DNA of 64,000 nt from the NCBI RefSeq assembly GCF_902168135.1, contig NZ_CABHOL010000024.1:178008-242007 (forward strand), given 5' to 3'. Made by a program: the position numbers and the translations under genes. A model generated the notes under the pieces. That model was not told the origin of the DNA and searched no databases. It worked only from the letters and a program-made list of their open reading frames with translations. The stretch comes from an uncultured Fluviicola sp. (GTDB taxonomy: Bacteria > Bacteroidota > Bacteroidia > Flavobacteriales_D > Crocinitomicaceae). This document shows, piece by piece, positions 38,314 through 47,513 of the stretch. Within the stretch, counting starts at the first letter, position 1, and every line of letters begins with the position of its first letter.

Positions 38314-38796
38314 ATGAATTTGAAAGAACTAACCGATTACGGAAAGGCGGAGAAGGAATTTTATACCAAATGGATCAAGAAGGCTAAAAAGGCTAATAAC
38401 CGCACCTTGGATGAACAATTCCATACTTTACACAACGAAGCGTTTCGGAAAATCGATTGTTTGGAGTGCGCAAATTGTTGTAAAACTACCAGTCCTATTT
38501 TTAGAGATGTGGATATCAAGCGCTTATCGAAACGCATGCGCATGTCTGAAAGCAAATTCATAGATGCGTATTTAAAAATAGATGAAGACCAGGATTATGT
38601 GCTTCAAACAGCTCCATGCCCGTTTTTGGGAGATGACAACTATTGTTCCGTATACGAAGACAGACCTTTGGCTTGCAGGGAATATCCTCACACCGACCGG
38701 AAGAATATGTACCAGATTTTACCGTTGACCAGAAAGAATATGGAAGTATGCCCGGCAGTGAGTTATATTATGAAGGAAATATCTAAAAAAATATAA
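38314..38796 (+). CDS. YkgJ family cysteine-cluster protein
   Basis: 160 aa, cytosolic. The N-terminal part is helical (residues 1-45). The cysteine cluster CLECANCC (residues 49-56) starts the CxxCxxCC motif of the family. A distal set, APCPFLGDDNYCSVYEDRPLACREYP, provides the other ligands. Members of the family (UPF0153/CxxCxxCC) are thought to bind Zn or an iron-sulfur centre. The biochemical role is not known. It is a single gene with a leaderless-type promoter and normal length. Confidence 0.85.
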   Translation: MNLKELTDYGKAEKEFYTKWIKKAKKANNRTLDEQFHTLHNEAFRKIDCLECANCCKTTSPIFRDVDIKRLSKRMRMSESKFIDAYLKIDEDQDYVLQTAPCPFLGDDNYCSVYEDRPLACREYPHTDRKNMYQILPLTRKNMEVCPAVSYIMKEISKKI

Positions 38797-38863
38797 CAAA
38801 AATTACAACCTTTTGTATAATTTGGCGTCTCTTAAAGGAACTAGTTACTCAAAAATTAACACC

Positions 38864-41800
38864 ATGAGGCCTGTTATACTCTCCATATTACTACTCTTAA
38901 TAACCACTTCTTTATTCAGCCAGAAAGCTAAGAATGGTGATTATACGGTCACAGCAGCCGGAACAGTTTTGAATGCTTACACAAATGTGACAGCCAATAT
39001 CAGTGCGGGAGCAACTTCATTAACAGTAGCTTCGAGTGCTTTGACCAATGCTACAAACCTTACAACTCCGCTTGGGGCAGGCGATTTGATTTTAATCATT
39101 CAAATGCAGGGAGCAGATCTGAATATTAATATCACACCAACTTTCAATTGGGGAGGAAATTATACGGTTTCAAACGAAGCAATGAATGCAGGTGATTTTA
39201 ATAATTATCGTGCAGAATTCGGAACCGTTACCAACTACAATAATTCCGGTAAATACGAATATGCAGAAGTACTTTCCGTTCCAAATGCAACAACAATTAA
39301 TGTAAGATGTGCCTTAAAAAACGCATATACATCATCTGGTCATGTTCAGGTTGTTCGTGTCCCCAGGTTTGGAAATTTGACTCTTAATGCAAATGCCACG
39401 ATCATTCCGGGGTATTGGAACGGAACAACAGTTGCACCAGGTGGTTGGGATGGAGCCACAGGCGGTATTGTTGCTTTGGAAGTAAATGGAATCATGAGTT
39501 TTGGAACAAATTCGAGAGTCATTGCTTCCGGTTATGGATTTAGAGGAGGTGCTGTTGACAATACTTCTAATGGGCCTGGAAATGCAGCTGATGTGGGAAA
39601 ACCCGGATATTCTGCAGCTTCAGAAGGGGCTGAAAAAGGAGAGGGAATCGGAGGTGCTGCGACTGCTACTGGCGAATTAACAGTTAATCACTATTCAAGA
39701 TATGGAATGGGAGCAGCTGCCAATGGCGGCGGCGGCGGAAATTACAAAAATGCGGGCGGTGGTGGTGGAGCCAACGTTGGAACAGGAACTTATACAGGAA
39801 CTGGGGTTTTAAATCCGACTTATGCAGCCTTTTATGCTTTAGAGTCTTTATCAGCGAATAGTTCAGGAGGAGGAAGAGGTGGATATTCCGGTGCACAAAA
39901 CAATCAGAATGAAGCAACTGTTGGGCCTAATAATTCAGCATGGCAGGCTGATAGCAGAAGAAAAGAAGGTGGATTGGGAGGACATCCCTTAACATATGAC
40001 GTAACCCGTGTATTCATGGGCGGCGGCGGCGGCGCAGGTGAAATGGATAATAACCAGGGAGGAAGTGGCGGAGCCGGCGGAGGAATTGTCTTTTTGCAAT
40101 CTTATGGAAGTATTACAGGAACCGGAATTATTGAAGCAAACGGTGCAAATGGGCAAAATTCGAATCCATCAAATGCACCGAATCCGGGAAGTTTTTCTAA
40201 CGCTAAGTTAGGAGTTGACGGAGCTGGTGGTGCCGGTGGAGGTGGTGCGATCATCATTTCAAATGGAACAGCACTTCCTGCAACTTTGACATTGAGTGCA
40301 ACTGGAGGAAATGGCGGAAATAATGCCTTGTCTTTCGGTGCATTAGCATCAGGAGTAGAAGCTGATGGTCCGGGCGGCGGCGGCGGCGGCGGTATGATTG
40401 CCTACACTTCCGGTTCTCCGGTTCAAAATGTTTCCGGAGGATTAAATGGTACGGTAACTACTGTTGGAACAACAAATATTGTTGCAAACTTTCCTCCGAA
40501 TGGTGCCACTAACGGTGCATCTGGTGTGAGTTCTATTACTCAGCCATTTTATAACCTAATCGCAAACAACGCATCTATCTGCAGCGGAAATACAGCAAAT
40601 TTATCGGTGACGGTTCAGGGAACTTTACCTGCTCCAATCACCAATGCAAATATCACCTGGTATACTTCCTATACCGGAAATACTTCTGTTGGGACAGGGT
40701 TGACTTTCACGACACCGGTTTTAGCAGCAACAACAACTTATTATGTCGGATTTTGTCCGAACGGAACATTCAGAGTTCCTGTAACGGTTACTGTAGGCGG
40801 ACCAACTATTTCAGGAACAGCTGTTGTAACGGATGCAACCTGTTCTACGGGAGGCTCTATTACCGGTTTAACAACTTCCGGTGGAACACCGACTGTCACA
40901 ATTACCTGGAATGGTGTTACAACTCCGGGAATGAATTTAAGCAATGCAGCAGCCGGATCTTATACGGTATTAGTAACCGATGGTATCGGTTGTACGGCAA
41001 CTTCCGGACCTTATACAATTAACGGTACTGGCGGTCCTTCAATTAATTCTACTAACATGCTGGTTACGAACGCTTCCTGTTTGGGTGGAGGCGGCTCAAT
41101 CACCGGAATTACTGCAACCGGAACAGGTTTAACTTATAATTGGAATTCAGGCGCTTATTCAACATTGGATATTACAGGTTTGAATGCCGGGAATTACAAC
41201 CTGGTAGTTACAGATAATAACGGCTGTACAGCTTCTCTTGGACCAATTAACGTTGGTCAAAATCCGGGACCTGTAGTGAATACTACTAACATGGTTGTGA
41301 CCGGAACTACCTGCGGATTGAACAACGGAAGCATCGTAGGAATTACTGCAACCGGAACAGGTTTGACCTATAACTGGAATGCGGGAGCTTATGCTACTTT
41401 AGATATTACAGGTTTACCGGGCGGGAATTACGATTTGGTGGTCACAGACAATATCGGGTGTACAGCTGCTGCCGGACCAATTACAATAGGAGCATCAAGC
41501 GCTCCTGTGATTAATGCAGCTTCCGTTTCAATTACAGATGCACACTGCGGACAATCGAACGGAGCAATTTCAGGATTAAGTGTTTCAGGCGGACAGCCGG
41601 CTTACACTTACAATTGGAATTCAGGAGCATACGCTACATTGAATCTCACGAATATCCCGGCAGGAAATTACACTTTGCAGGTTACAGATAACCTGGGATG
41701 TCTTGCAAATGCAGGTCCGTTTACCGTAAACGATATTGCAGGTCCGGTAATTAATACGGCAAGTATGGTCATTTCGGATGAAACCTGCGCCGGAAATGAC

Positions 41801-43669
41801 GGAGCGATAACAGGCATAACAGCGACCGGAACAGGAACATTGACTTACAATTGGAATCTGGCGGTTAGTCCTTCTTTAGACCATACGAATATTCCGGGCG
41901 GAACATATGGTTTGTTGGTTTCTGATGCATTCGGATGTAATGCTGTTGCAGGTCCTTTCACTGTAGGTTTGTCTCCGGGCCCTTCTGTTAATACCACCAA
42001 TATGGTCGTTACAGGAACTACTTGTGGGTTGAACAACGGAAGCATTACAGGAATTACCGCAAGTGGAACCGGCTTGACCTATGAATGGAATGGGGTTAGT
42101 TCACCGACTCCGGACCAAAACGGACTCGCATCCGGTAACTACACCCTGGTTGTAACAGACGCAAATAATTGTACGGCAACAGTCGGTCCTTTATCAATCG
42201 GGGCTTCCAATTCACTGACATTAAATACCGCAAATGCTTTGGCAACACACGAAACATGTGCTTTAAATGACGGAACGATTTCCGGATTAACAACAACTGG
42301 AACAGGAACATTAACCTATACCTGGAATGGTGTGCCAAGTGCGACTTTAAATCAGACAGGGTTATCACCAGGAGTATATAACGTGGTGGTTTCGAACGGA
42401 GCAGGTTGTACAGTGAGCGGAGGACCTTTTACGGTAAACGCTGTTATTCCGCTGAGCCTTGATCAAAGTTCCTTGTTGATTACTCCAACCGGATGTACCG
42501 GAAATACCGGTGCAATTCACGGATTACAGATAGTGGGAGGTGTAAGCCCGACTGTTTCATGGGCACCGAATGGTCAGACAACTTTAAGTATCGGTGGTTT
42601 GGCGGCAGGAAATTATACGATTACTATCACAGATGATCAAAACTGTTCAGTTCAGGAAACATTTACAGTTCCGACGACCTCCGGTCTTACTATAGAAACA
42701 AATAATGCAGTGATTTCAAACGACAATTGTGCAGTTGGTTCCGGATCAGTTGCGGGAGTAACCGTTTCAGGTGGAACGGCGCCCTATTCTTATTCCTGGA
42801 ATAGCTCTCCGGCTCAAAATACCCTGGATGCATCTAATCTGACTACAGGAAATTATACTTTGACAGTTACCGATAATGCCGGTTGCCAGGCAACAGAAAA
42901 CTTCTTTGTAGGAGTTGTTCCTCCGCCGGTAATTGATTTGGGATCAATGATTGTTATGAACGAAACTTGTTTGGGGAATAATGGTTCTATTACAGGGATC
43001 CAGGTTACAGGAAACGGCCCGTTTGTATATACTTGGGATGGTACTTCTTTAACTTCATTGGATATTTCAAACCTGGATGCGGGAATGTACACCTTGTCTG
43101 TATTAGATGTAAATGGCTGTGTGACGAGTGGAGCACTGGTAGTGGTAGGTTCGGATCCTTCTCCGGGTGCAGACTTCTCCATTTCAAATCCGGTTGCATC
43201 TCCGGGAGAAGTAATTACGTTCACCAACACAAGTTCTGGAGGTCCCTTCCAAAGTTACAGCTGGACCGTTTCAGGAGTTGGTTTGATCGGTACGGGTTCT
43301 TCCGCAACATTCAACTCGATGGAAGAAACAACTTATAATATGACATTGGTTATAGAAACGGTTGACGGTTGTATCGACTCGATAACAAAACCTTTCGAGA
43401 TTTTGGGAGAGCTCAAAATTCCGAACATCGTAACTGCTAACGGAGATCATGTAAATGATGAATTCTATATTACGAATTTGAAACCGAATTCGAAACTAGT
43501 TATTCAGAACCGTTGGGGGAACGTAGTATTTGAATCGGACAACTATAAAAATAATTGGGGAGGTATTGATATTACAGGCGAAAAATTGGATGATGGCGTT
43601 TATTTCTACCAATTAATAACTGCGGATGGTAAAATGTGGCAGGGAAATGTTCATTTGCTCATTGATTAA
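38864..43669 (+). CDS. Giant SprB-repeat, CHU_C-terminated surface protein, 1601 aa
   Basis: The ATG at 38864 opens a signal peptide (MRPVILSILLLLITTSLFS before QKAK). An upstream GTG-type start lacks it. A first domain (about 25-230) is beta-rich. It is followed by a Gly-rich region (about 280-560, GGGGGNYKNAGGGGGANVG and the like). Ten SprB-type repeats follow, a PKD/Ig-like domain comes after them (ADFSISNPVASPGEVITFTN), and the gliding-motility C-terminal CHU_C domain (IPNIVTANGDHVNDEFYI ... GVYFYQLITADGK) ends the protein. That domain is a T9SS type B signal, so the protein is exported and stays at the surface. SprB-like adhesins support gliding on surfaces. Which role it has here is inference. 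Gly repeats contain GGC runs at nucleotide level. Confidence 0.9.
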   Translation: MRPVILSILLLLITTSLFSQKAKNGDYTVTAAGTVLNAYTNVTANISAGATSLTVASSALTNATNLTTPLGAGDLILIIQMQGADLNINITPTFNWGGNYTVSNEAMNAGDFNNYRAEFGTVTNYNNSGKYEYAEVLSVPNATTINVRCALKNAYTSSGHVQVVRVPRFGNLTLNANATIIPGYWNGTTVAPGGWDGATGGIVALEVNGIMSFGTNSRVIASGYGFRGGAVDNTSNGPGNAADVGKPGYSAASEGAEKGEGIGGAATATGELTVNHYSRYGMGAAANGGGGGNYKNAGGGGGANVGTGTYTGTGVLNPTYAAFYALESLSANSSGGGRGGYSGAQNNQNEATVGPNNSAWQADSRRKEGGLGGHPLTYDVTRVFMGGGGGAGEMDNNQGGSGGAGGGIVFLQSYGSITGTGIIEANGANGQNSNPSNAPNPGSFSNAKLGVDGAGGAGGGGAIIISNGTALPATLTLSATGGNGGNNALSFGALASGVEADGPGGGGGGGMIAYTSGSPVQNVSGGLNGTVTTVGTTNIVANFPPNGATNGASGVSSITQPFYNLIANNASICSGNTANLSVTVQGTLPAPITNANITWYTSYTGNTSVGTGLTFTTPVLAATTTYYVGFCPNGTFRVPVTVTVGGPTISGTAVVTDATCSTGGSITGLTTSGGTPTVTITWNGVTTPGMNLSNAAAGSYTVLVTDGIGCTATSGPYTINGTGGPSINSTNMLVTNASCLGGGGSITGITATGTGLTYNWNSGAYSTLDITGLNAGNYNLVVTDNNGCTASLGPINVGQNPGPVVNTTNMVVTGTTCGLNNGSIVGITATGTGLTYNWNAGAYATLDITGLPGGNYDLVVTDNIGCTAAAGPITIGASSAPVINAASVSITDAHCGQSNGAISGLSVSGGQPAYTYNWNSGAYATLNLTNIPAGNYTLQVTDNLGCLANAGPFTVNDIAGPVINTASMVISDETCAGNDGAITGITATGTGTLTYNWNLAVSPSLDHTNIPGGTYGLLVSDAFGCNAVAGPFTVGLSPGPSVNTTNMVVTGTTCGLNNGSITGITASGTGLTYEWNGVSSPTPDQNGLASGNYTLVVTDANNCTATVGPLSIGASNSLTLNTANALATHETCALNDGTISGLTTTGTGTLTYTWNGVPSATLNQTGLSPGVYNVVVSNGAGCTVSGGPFTVNAVIPLSLDQSSLLITPTGCTGNTGAIHGLQIVGGVSPTVSWAPNGQTTLSIGGLAAGNYTITITDDQNCSVQETFTVPTTSGLTIETNNAVISNDNCAVGSGSVAGVTVSGGTAPYSYSWNSSPAQNTLDASNLTTGNYTLTVTDNAGCQATENFFVGVVPPPVIDLGSMIVMNETCLGNNGSITGIQVTGNGPFVYTWDGTSLTSLDISNLDAGMYTLSVLDVNGCVTSGALVVVGSDPSPGADFSISNPVASPGEVITFTNTSSGGPFQSYSWTVSGVGLIGTGSSATFNSMEETTYNMTLVIETVDGCIDSITKPFEILGELKIPNIVTANGDHVNDEFYITNLKPNSKLVIQNRWGNVVFESDNYKNNWGGIDITGEKLDDGVYFYQLITADGKMWQGNVHLLID
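40814..43166 (+). repeat. Ten SprB-type coding repeats, about 230 bp each
   Basis: Each unit has the pattern V(N/I)xxxxVVTGxTC...NGSITGITATGTGLTYNWN...LxxLxAGNYxLVVTDNxGCTA. Units 3 and 6 share almost the same start (VNTTNMVVTGTTCGLNNGS), which points to local gene conversion. Divergent units lie at the 3' end. Confidence 0.85.
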
Positions 43670-43716
43670 GATAAGTTCTTTTTTGCTTTGCTATATTTAC
43701 GGACTATTAACAGTTG

Positions 43717-44286
43717 ATGCAACCTGGTACGCTTCACATAGAACCCAAAATGATATTGGCCTCTTGGATTCAAGATGTTAAAGATGCGCATTTCAATTCT
43801 GTTCAGGTAGCTCACTTCGGTCCGTTAAACCAGGATTTAGTGAATAGTTTCACACTCACCACCGAGGATTTCATGATTTCTGCAGGAGATAAAAAACCAT
43901 TGGTGAAACGTGTTTTTTCAATCTTGATCGAAGGGTTGCAAAATATTCTGATCCATGGCAGAAAATGGGACCACGAACAGCAGGCGCTCATTATCGTTGC
44001 TTTCAATAATCAGGCTTATCGGATAGCATTGGGGAATCTCACAGAAATTTCCGAAAAGGAAAAATTGTCTTCTTACCTGGATCGTTTGAACAAAATGAGC
44101 GAAGAAGAAGTCAAAGAATTTTACCTGGAAACGCTAAACAACGGATTGATTTCAGACAAAGGAGGTGCTGGGCTTGGCTTTATCACCATGAGAATGAAGT
44201 CCAAAAGTCTGCTGAATTATCAATTTATTCCTGTAAACGACGAATTAATGCTCTTTACGATTTCTACCGATGTAGAAAGAGCGTAG
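43717..44286 (+). CDS. SiaB-type protein kinase (DUF6272)
   Basis: A 189-aa cytosolic protein with the Bergerat ATP-fold of anti-sigma-type serine kinases. The N-box is SILIEGLQNILIHGRKW. The G-box is ISDKGGAGLGFITMRMKSK. The pattern fits the SiaB family, whose known member phosphorylates the anti-sigma-antagonist-like protein SiaC. No SiaC or SpoIIE-type phosphatase is adjacent. A STAS antagonist gene is 5 kb away and is only a speculative partner. The ATG at 43717 is used; a TTG 3 nt before is ignored. The HDAC-like gene starts 7 nt after the stop, so they may be co-transcribed. Confidence 0.82.
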   Translation: MQPGTLHIEPKMILASWIQDVKDAHFNSVQVAHFGPLNQDLVNSFTLTTEDFMISAGDKKPLVKRVFSILIEGLQNILIHGRKWDHEQQALIIVAFNNQAYRIALGNLTEISEKEKLSSYLDRLNKMSEEEVKEFYLETLNNGLISDKGGAGLGFITMRMKSKSLLNYQFIPVNDELMLFTISTDVERA

Positions 44287-44293
44287 TAATATC

Positions 44294-45202
44294 ATGTCCT
44301 TTTTCGTAGCGTATCATCCTTCTTACATTCATTCTGTTCCAAGCACACATCGTTTTCCAATGGAGAAATACGGATTGCTGTATCAGCAAATTCAATACGA
44401 AGGAATACTGGAAGAAACAGAATTTTTAAGTCCCGCTTTGATAGACCTGGATATTGTCCGCCAAACCCATTCGGAAGAATATTTGAATAAATTACTCAAG
44501 CTGGAGTGTACACCAAGAGAACAGCGCGTCAGTGGATTTGTGCATACGAATGACCTGATCAACCGGGAATTGAGAATCATGGAAGGTACCAGGCTGTGTG
44601 CAGAAATGGTTGCGAACGGAGGCGTGGCCTTAAATATTGCAGGTGGAACGCACCATGCATTTACAAACAGGGGAGAAGGTTTTTGTTTGTTAAACGACCA
44701 GGCAATTGCAGCTCAATGGCTTCTGAATAAAAAATTGTTTAAGCGGATCCTGATTGTAGACCTGGATGTTCACCAGGGAAACGGAACAGCAGAAATTTTT
44801 CAACAGGTTCAGGAGGTATTTACCTTTAGTATGCACGGTGGTGCTAATTATCCCATTCACAAAGAAAAATCAGATAAAGACGTTCATTTGGAAACTTCCC
44901 TGGACGATAAAACTTATTTAACCATTTTAAGGCAGGAGTTGACAGCTGTCGTTGAATCGTTTGATCCGGATTTCATGTTCTATCAGTGTGGTGTCGATAT
45001 TTTGGAAACCGATAAACTGGGGAAATTAAAAGTTACTCAAAATGGAATTCGCTCCAGGGATGAGTTTGTACTGAATATTGCCAGGGAACGGAATATTCCG
45101 GTTGTATGCAGCATGGGCGGTGGCTACAGCAAGGATGTAAGAGACATTGTGAATGCACACATGTATGTTTTCCGACTGGCGCATCAGTTGTTTTCTAAAT
45201 AA
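44294..45202 (+). CDS. Histone-deacetylase-like amidohydrolase
   Basis: A 302-aa cytosolic member of the arginase/deacetylase superfamily. Zinc ligands and catalytic residues are visible: GGTHHAFTNRGEGFCLLND with the His-His pair, ILIVDLDVHQGNGTAEIF with Asp and His, GVDILETD with the second metal Asp, and SMGGGYSKD. Likely activity is removal of acyl groups from amino groups of small molecules (polyamines) or proteins, since bacterial members vary and bacteria lack histones. It follows the SiaB-like kinase by 7 nt. Confidence 0.88.
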   Translation: MSFFVAYHPSYIHSVPSTHRFPMEKYGLLYQQIQYEGILEETEFLSPALIDLDIVRQTHSEEYLNKLLKLECTPREQRVSGFVHTNDLINRELRIMEGTRLCAEMVANGGVALNIAGGTHHAFTNRGEGFCLLNDQAIAAQWLLNKKLFKRILIVDLDVHQGNGTAEIFQQVQEVFTFSMHGGANYPIHKEKSDKDVHLETSLDDKTYLTILRQELTAVVESFDPDFMFYQCGVDILETDKLGKLKVTQNGIRSRDEFVLNIARERNIPVVCSMGGGYSKDVRDIVNAHMYVFRLAHQLFSK

Positions 45203-45205
45203 TGG

Positions 45206-45283
45206 AGGTTCAAATGTTCAAAAAGTTAAAATGTTCAATTATTGAAACTTTTGAACCCTCTGAACTTTGGAACCTTTGAACTG
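45206..45283. repeat. TTCAAA/TTTGAA dispersed hairpin element
   Basis: GGTTCAAATGTTCAAAAAGTT opposite AACTTTTGAACCCTCTGAAC and GGAACCTTTGAAC, directly after the HDAC-like gene stop. It belongs to the same family as elements at 19898, 26574 and 52688 and is a candidate terminator. Confidence 0.65.
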
Positions 45284-45311
45284 TTAAAGTCAAAATAATT
45301 ACTAACAATTC

Positions 45312-45341
45312 TTGATATTCCAATTTCTCCGTTTATCTTTG
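45312..45341 (+). promoter_or_regulatory. Full Bacteroidota-type promoter (TTG-N19-TATCTTTG)
   Basis: TTG at 45312-45314, 19 nt, then TATCTTTG at 45334-45341, 22 nt upstream of the ATG of the 46-aa peptide. Both elements match the -33/-7 consensus. Confidence 0.6.
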
Positions 45342-45363
45342 TCTGGAATTAGTCTAAATAAAG

Positions 45364-45504
45364 ATGGTTAAAAAAGAAGTTTCCTCTCAGCAACCTATTT
45401 TACCTCTGTTCACTTGCAGTAACTGCTCTTGCGATAAAAAGAAAGATTGCTGCAAAAAATATAAAAGAAAAGGATACCACTGTAAAAAGTGCCCAAAACT
45501 TTAG
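45364..45504 (+). CDS. 46-aa cysteine/lysine-rich peptide
   Basis: An open frame of 46 codons with 7 Cys and 12 Lys. The Cys pattern is CSNCSC (18, 21, 23), CC (29, 30) and CKKC (40, 43) at the C-terminus. The N-terminal 16 residues (MVKKEVSSQQPILPLF) lack a clear signal peptide. The CxxC pairs suggest Zn or another metal bound by a small cytosolic peptide. A full promoter lies just upstream. I know no named family and do not assign function. The next gene (45537) has its own promoter box, so this peptide is made separately. Confidence 0.7.
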   Translation: MVKKEVSSQQPILPLFTCSNCSCDKKKDCCKKYKRKGYHCKKCPKL

Positions 45505-45524
45505 TTTTAGCTGAAGCATTCGGT

Positions 45525-45532
45525 TATTTTTG
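45525..45532 (+). promoter_or_regulatory. Promoter -7 box 4 nt before an ATG (leaderless signature)
   Basis: TATTTTTG ends 4 nt before the ATG at 45537. Confidence 0.45.
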
Positions 45533-45536
45533 AAGC

Positions 45537-46049
45537 ATGTTCGGAAAACTTGCTTTGTGGTTGTTAGTGGTTATTCCTTTCTACGGAAAAGCACAGGATT
45601 CTGCAGTATATGCGGCCGGGGTGGATTTTCAATACCATCCACAGGATTTCTTTTTCCATGTCCGGGGTCAGTTCATCAAAAAAAAACTGGCACACGAAGT
45701 ATTTATTGGATTCGGAATAACCAATACCATCCTTCAGGGACAACCCAAACCAAGTATCGGTTACGATATTTCATACCGCTCCAAACTTATTGACTGGATT
45801 GTCATTTCCCCGGTAATTCGACTCTCTTACTCGTTTTTAAGTACCAAAATCCCCCAAAAGCATCCGTTTATTCACTTGACGGAAAGTTTTCTCGGATGCC
45901 GCCTGGATATTGGACTCCGGAACCGGGTTGCATTTACGGGAGGAATAGGGCCGGCTATCGAGTGGAAATACGACGCTTACAACGGAAGAAAGAATCAGTT
46001 CTTCCTATGGAATTATTTTGTAGAAATCGGGTATTATCATGAGTTTTAG
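45537..46049 (+). CDS. Predicted outer-membrane beta-barrel protein, 170 aa
   Basis: A signal peptide (MFGKLALWLLVVIPFYGKA before QDS) is followed by alternating-residue beta strands (AAGVDFQYHPQDFFFHVRGQFI, EVFIGFGITNTILQG, SIGYDISYRS). The last residues YFVEIGYYHEF end in Phe, as is typical of outer-membrane barrels. Eight short strands are plausible for 150 residues. No family is recognised. Its 3' end overlaps the next gene by 11 nt, giving an operon of three genes (this, GDPD-like, SUI1). Confidence 0.7.
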   Translation: MFGKLALWLLVVIPFYGKAQDSAVYAAGVDFQYHPQDFFFHVRGQFIKKKLAHEVFIGFGITNTILQGQPKPSIGYDISYRSKLIDWIVISPVIRLSYSFLSTKIPQKHPFIHLTESFLGCRLDIGLRNRVAFTGGIGPAIEWKYDAYNGRKNQFFLWNYFVEIGYYHEF

Positions 46050-46839
46050 AGGGGTCATTGGAATTGTTGTCCTGTTTCTTGTTTCGTGTAAGAAACACAA
46101 AGACCTGTATCCGGATACCAGCATCGGCGGACATGCTTGTGCCGGACTTCATATTTCCGGCAGTAATTATCACGACAACAGTCTTGAAGCTTACAGGTAT
46201 GCCCGCAGTTTCGAAAAGGTGTTGATGGTAGAGGTGGATGTACAAGTATCACTCGACGGTACACCGTGGTTATTTCATGACCCTGAATTAAGTGTAGAAT
46301 CAACCGGATCCGGATTTATTCCTCAAAAAGAAGATAGTTATTTGTCAGGGTTGAAATACCATTCGCTGGAAAAGGAGCGGGTGATCCGATTATTAGACCT
46401 GCCTGCTGATCTGAAAGGAGTTCGTCTTGTATTGGACCTGAAAGAATCAGACGGAACTGAAACGGGAGTTTTGGATTCTGCTTCGGTAATTGATGCATTG
46501 AAACAGGCAAAGCAGTATTTTTACAACGGAGATCTGGCAATTGTGACTAATTCGAGGAGATTTGTACCAACAATCAAAGGACTTGGTTACTTTGTTTATT
46601 ACAACGCGGTAAATGCGAGTCAGTTTTTGAGTTATCCGGATAAGACCATTTCTGACGGTGCCGCTTTCAGGAATTCCGAGATTGCAATATCAGATGTGAC
46701 TGCTGTAAAATCGCTTGGAAAAGAGGTTGTAATTTACGATGTTCGATCTCCGAAGGGAATTCGATCTGCACTGGAAAAATCTCCGGATTATCTGCTGACA
46801 GATGATATTAAAGCAACATTAATTGAAAAGTACAAATGA
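46039..46839 (+). CDS. Lipoprotein of the glycerophosphodiester phosphodiesterase family
   Basis: A lipobox (FLVSC, Cys17) anchors this 266-aa protein. The TIM-barrel motifs of GDPD are present in modified form: GGHACAGLH (in place of AHRG), then NSLEAY (for PENT), and the metal/catalytic stretch MVEVDVQVSLDGTPWLFHDPEL (Glu, Asp and His). Later LVLDLKES fits the family strand with Glu. Hydrolysis of glycerophosphodiesters to glycerol-3-phosphate at the membrane is expected. The unusual AHRG replacement leaves some doubt. Last codons overlap the SUI1 gene (ATGA). Confidence 0.8.
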   Translation: MSFRGVIGIVVLFLVSCKKHKDLYPDTSIGGHACAGLHISGSNYHDNSLEAYRYARSFEKVLMVEVDVQVSLDGTPWLFHDPELSVESTGSGFIPQKEDSYLSGLKYHSLEKERVIRLLDLPADLKGVRLVLDLKESDGTETGVLDSASVIDALKQAKQYFYNGDLAIVTNSRRFVPTIKGLGYFVYYNAVNASQFLSYPDKTISDGAAFRNSEIAISDVTAVKSLGKEVVIYDVRSPKGIRSALEKSPDYLLTDDIKATLIEKYK

Positions 46840-47183
46840 GCAAAAAAAATAACAAAGAACGGGTGAACATTGTTTATTCTACCAACCCGGATTTCTCCTA
46901 TGATTTCCAAGAAAACGAAGAAGCTGAAACACTTGAACCCTCTAAGCAATTGCTTTATGTGTCATTGGACAAGAAACAACGTGCCGGAAAAGAAGTAACC
47001 CTGATCGAAGGATTTGTCGGCAGTGACAATGACCTGAAAGAATTGGGAAAAATGCTGAAGTCAAAATGCGGTGTAGGAGGAACTGCGAAAGACGGTGAAA
47101 TTATCATCCAGGGATCTTTTCGTGATAAAGTCATTGAATTGTTGACAAAAGAAGGATATAAAACCAAGCGGAAAGGGGGATAA
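46836..47183 (+). CDS. SUI1/YciH translation-initiation-factor-like protein
   Basis: 115 aa. The N-terminal 40 residues are variable. From about residue 40 on is the SUI1 domain: LYVSLDKKQRAGKEVTLIEGFVGSDNDLKELGKMLKSKCGVGGTAKDGEIIIQGSF, with the family's (K)CGxGG(T)xK loop and a basic C-terminus (KTKRKGG). Bacterial homologues (YciH) bind the ribosome and are stress-related. The start ATG overlaps the stop of the GDPD-like gene, so translation is coupled. Confidence 0.88.
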   Translation: MSKKNNKERVNIVYSTNPDFSYDFQENEEAETLEPSKQLLYVSLDKKQRAGKEVTLIEGFVGSDNDLKELGKMLKSKCGVGGTAKDGEIIIQGSFRDKVIELLTKEGYKTKRKGG

Positions 47184-47478
47184 TAAGGAATTCAGATGCC
47201 GGATTTACGTTTCAAAATTTATAACCAATAACCAACCCTATGAAAAAGTAAATATCTTCCGACATCCAAAATTCCAAATTAAATATCAAAATAGAAAAAT
47301 GTGAAAATTCTTTCGATCCTGTGTTCAAAAGTACATTAAGTTTTTTTTAAATCAATAAAAAAAGAGTAAAATATTTACTTTATTGATTGAACGGTAAAAA
47401 ATTGATTTTTAATCTTTTCAAATCGGCAGCAACCATTAAAAAACGATTTAGTTCGAATGCAGAAAATCGAAAAAAAGA
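47184..47478. other. A/T-rich intergenic region, no gene
   Basis: Very A/T-rich with T and A runs (GTTTTTTTTAAATC near 47340). No ORF of note and no strong hairpin. The pyrR promoter lies at its right end. Confidence 0.6.
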
Positions 47479-47508
47479 TTGATGAATCGAATCCTTTTGC
47501 TAAATTTG
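47479..47508 (+). promoter_or_regulatory. pyrR promoter, TTG-N19-TAAATTTG, 5 nt before the ATG
   Basis: TTG at 47479-47481, 19 nt, then TAAATTTG at 47501-47508. Both elements match the consensus. The box ends 5 nt before the pyrR ATG at 47514, so the mRNA should begin at or beside the start codon. Confidence 0.65.
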
Positions 47509-47513
47509 TCTCA

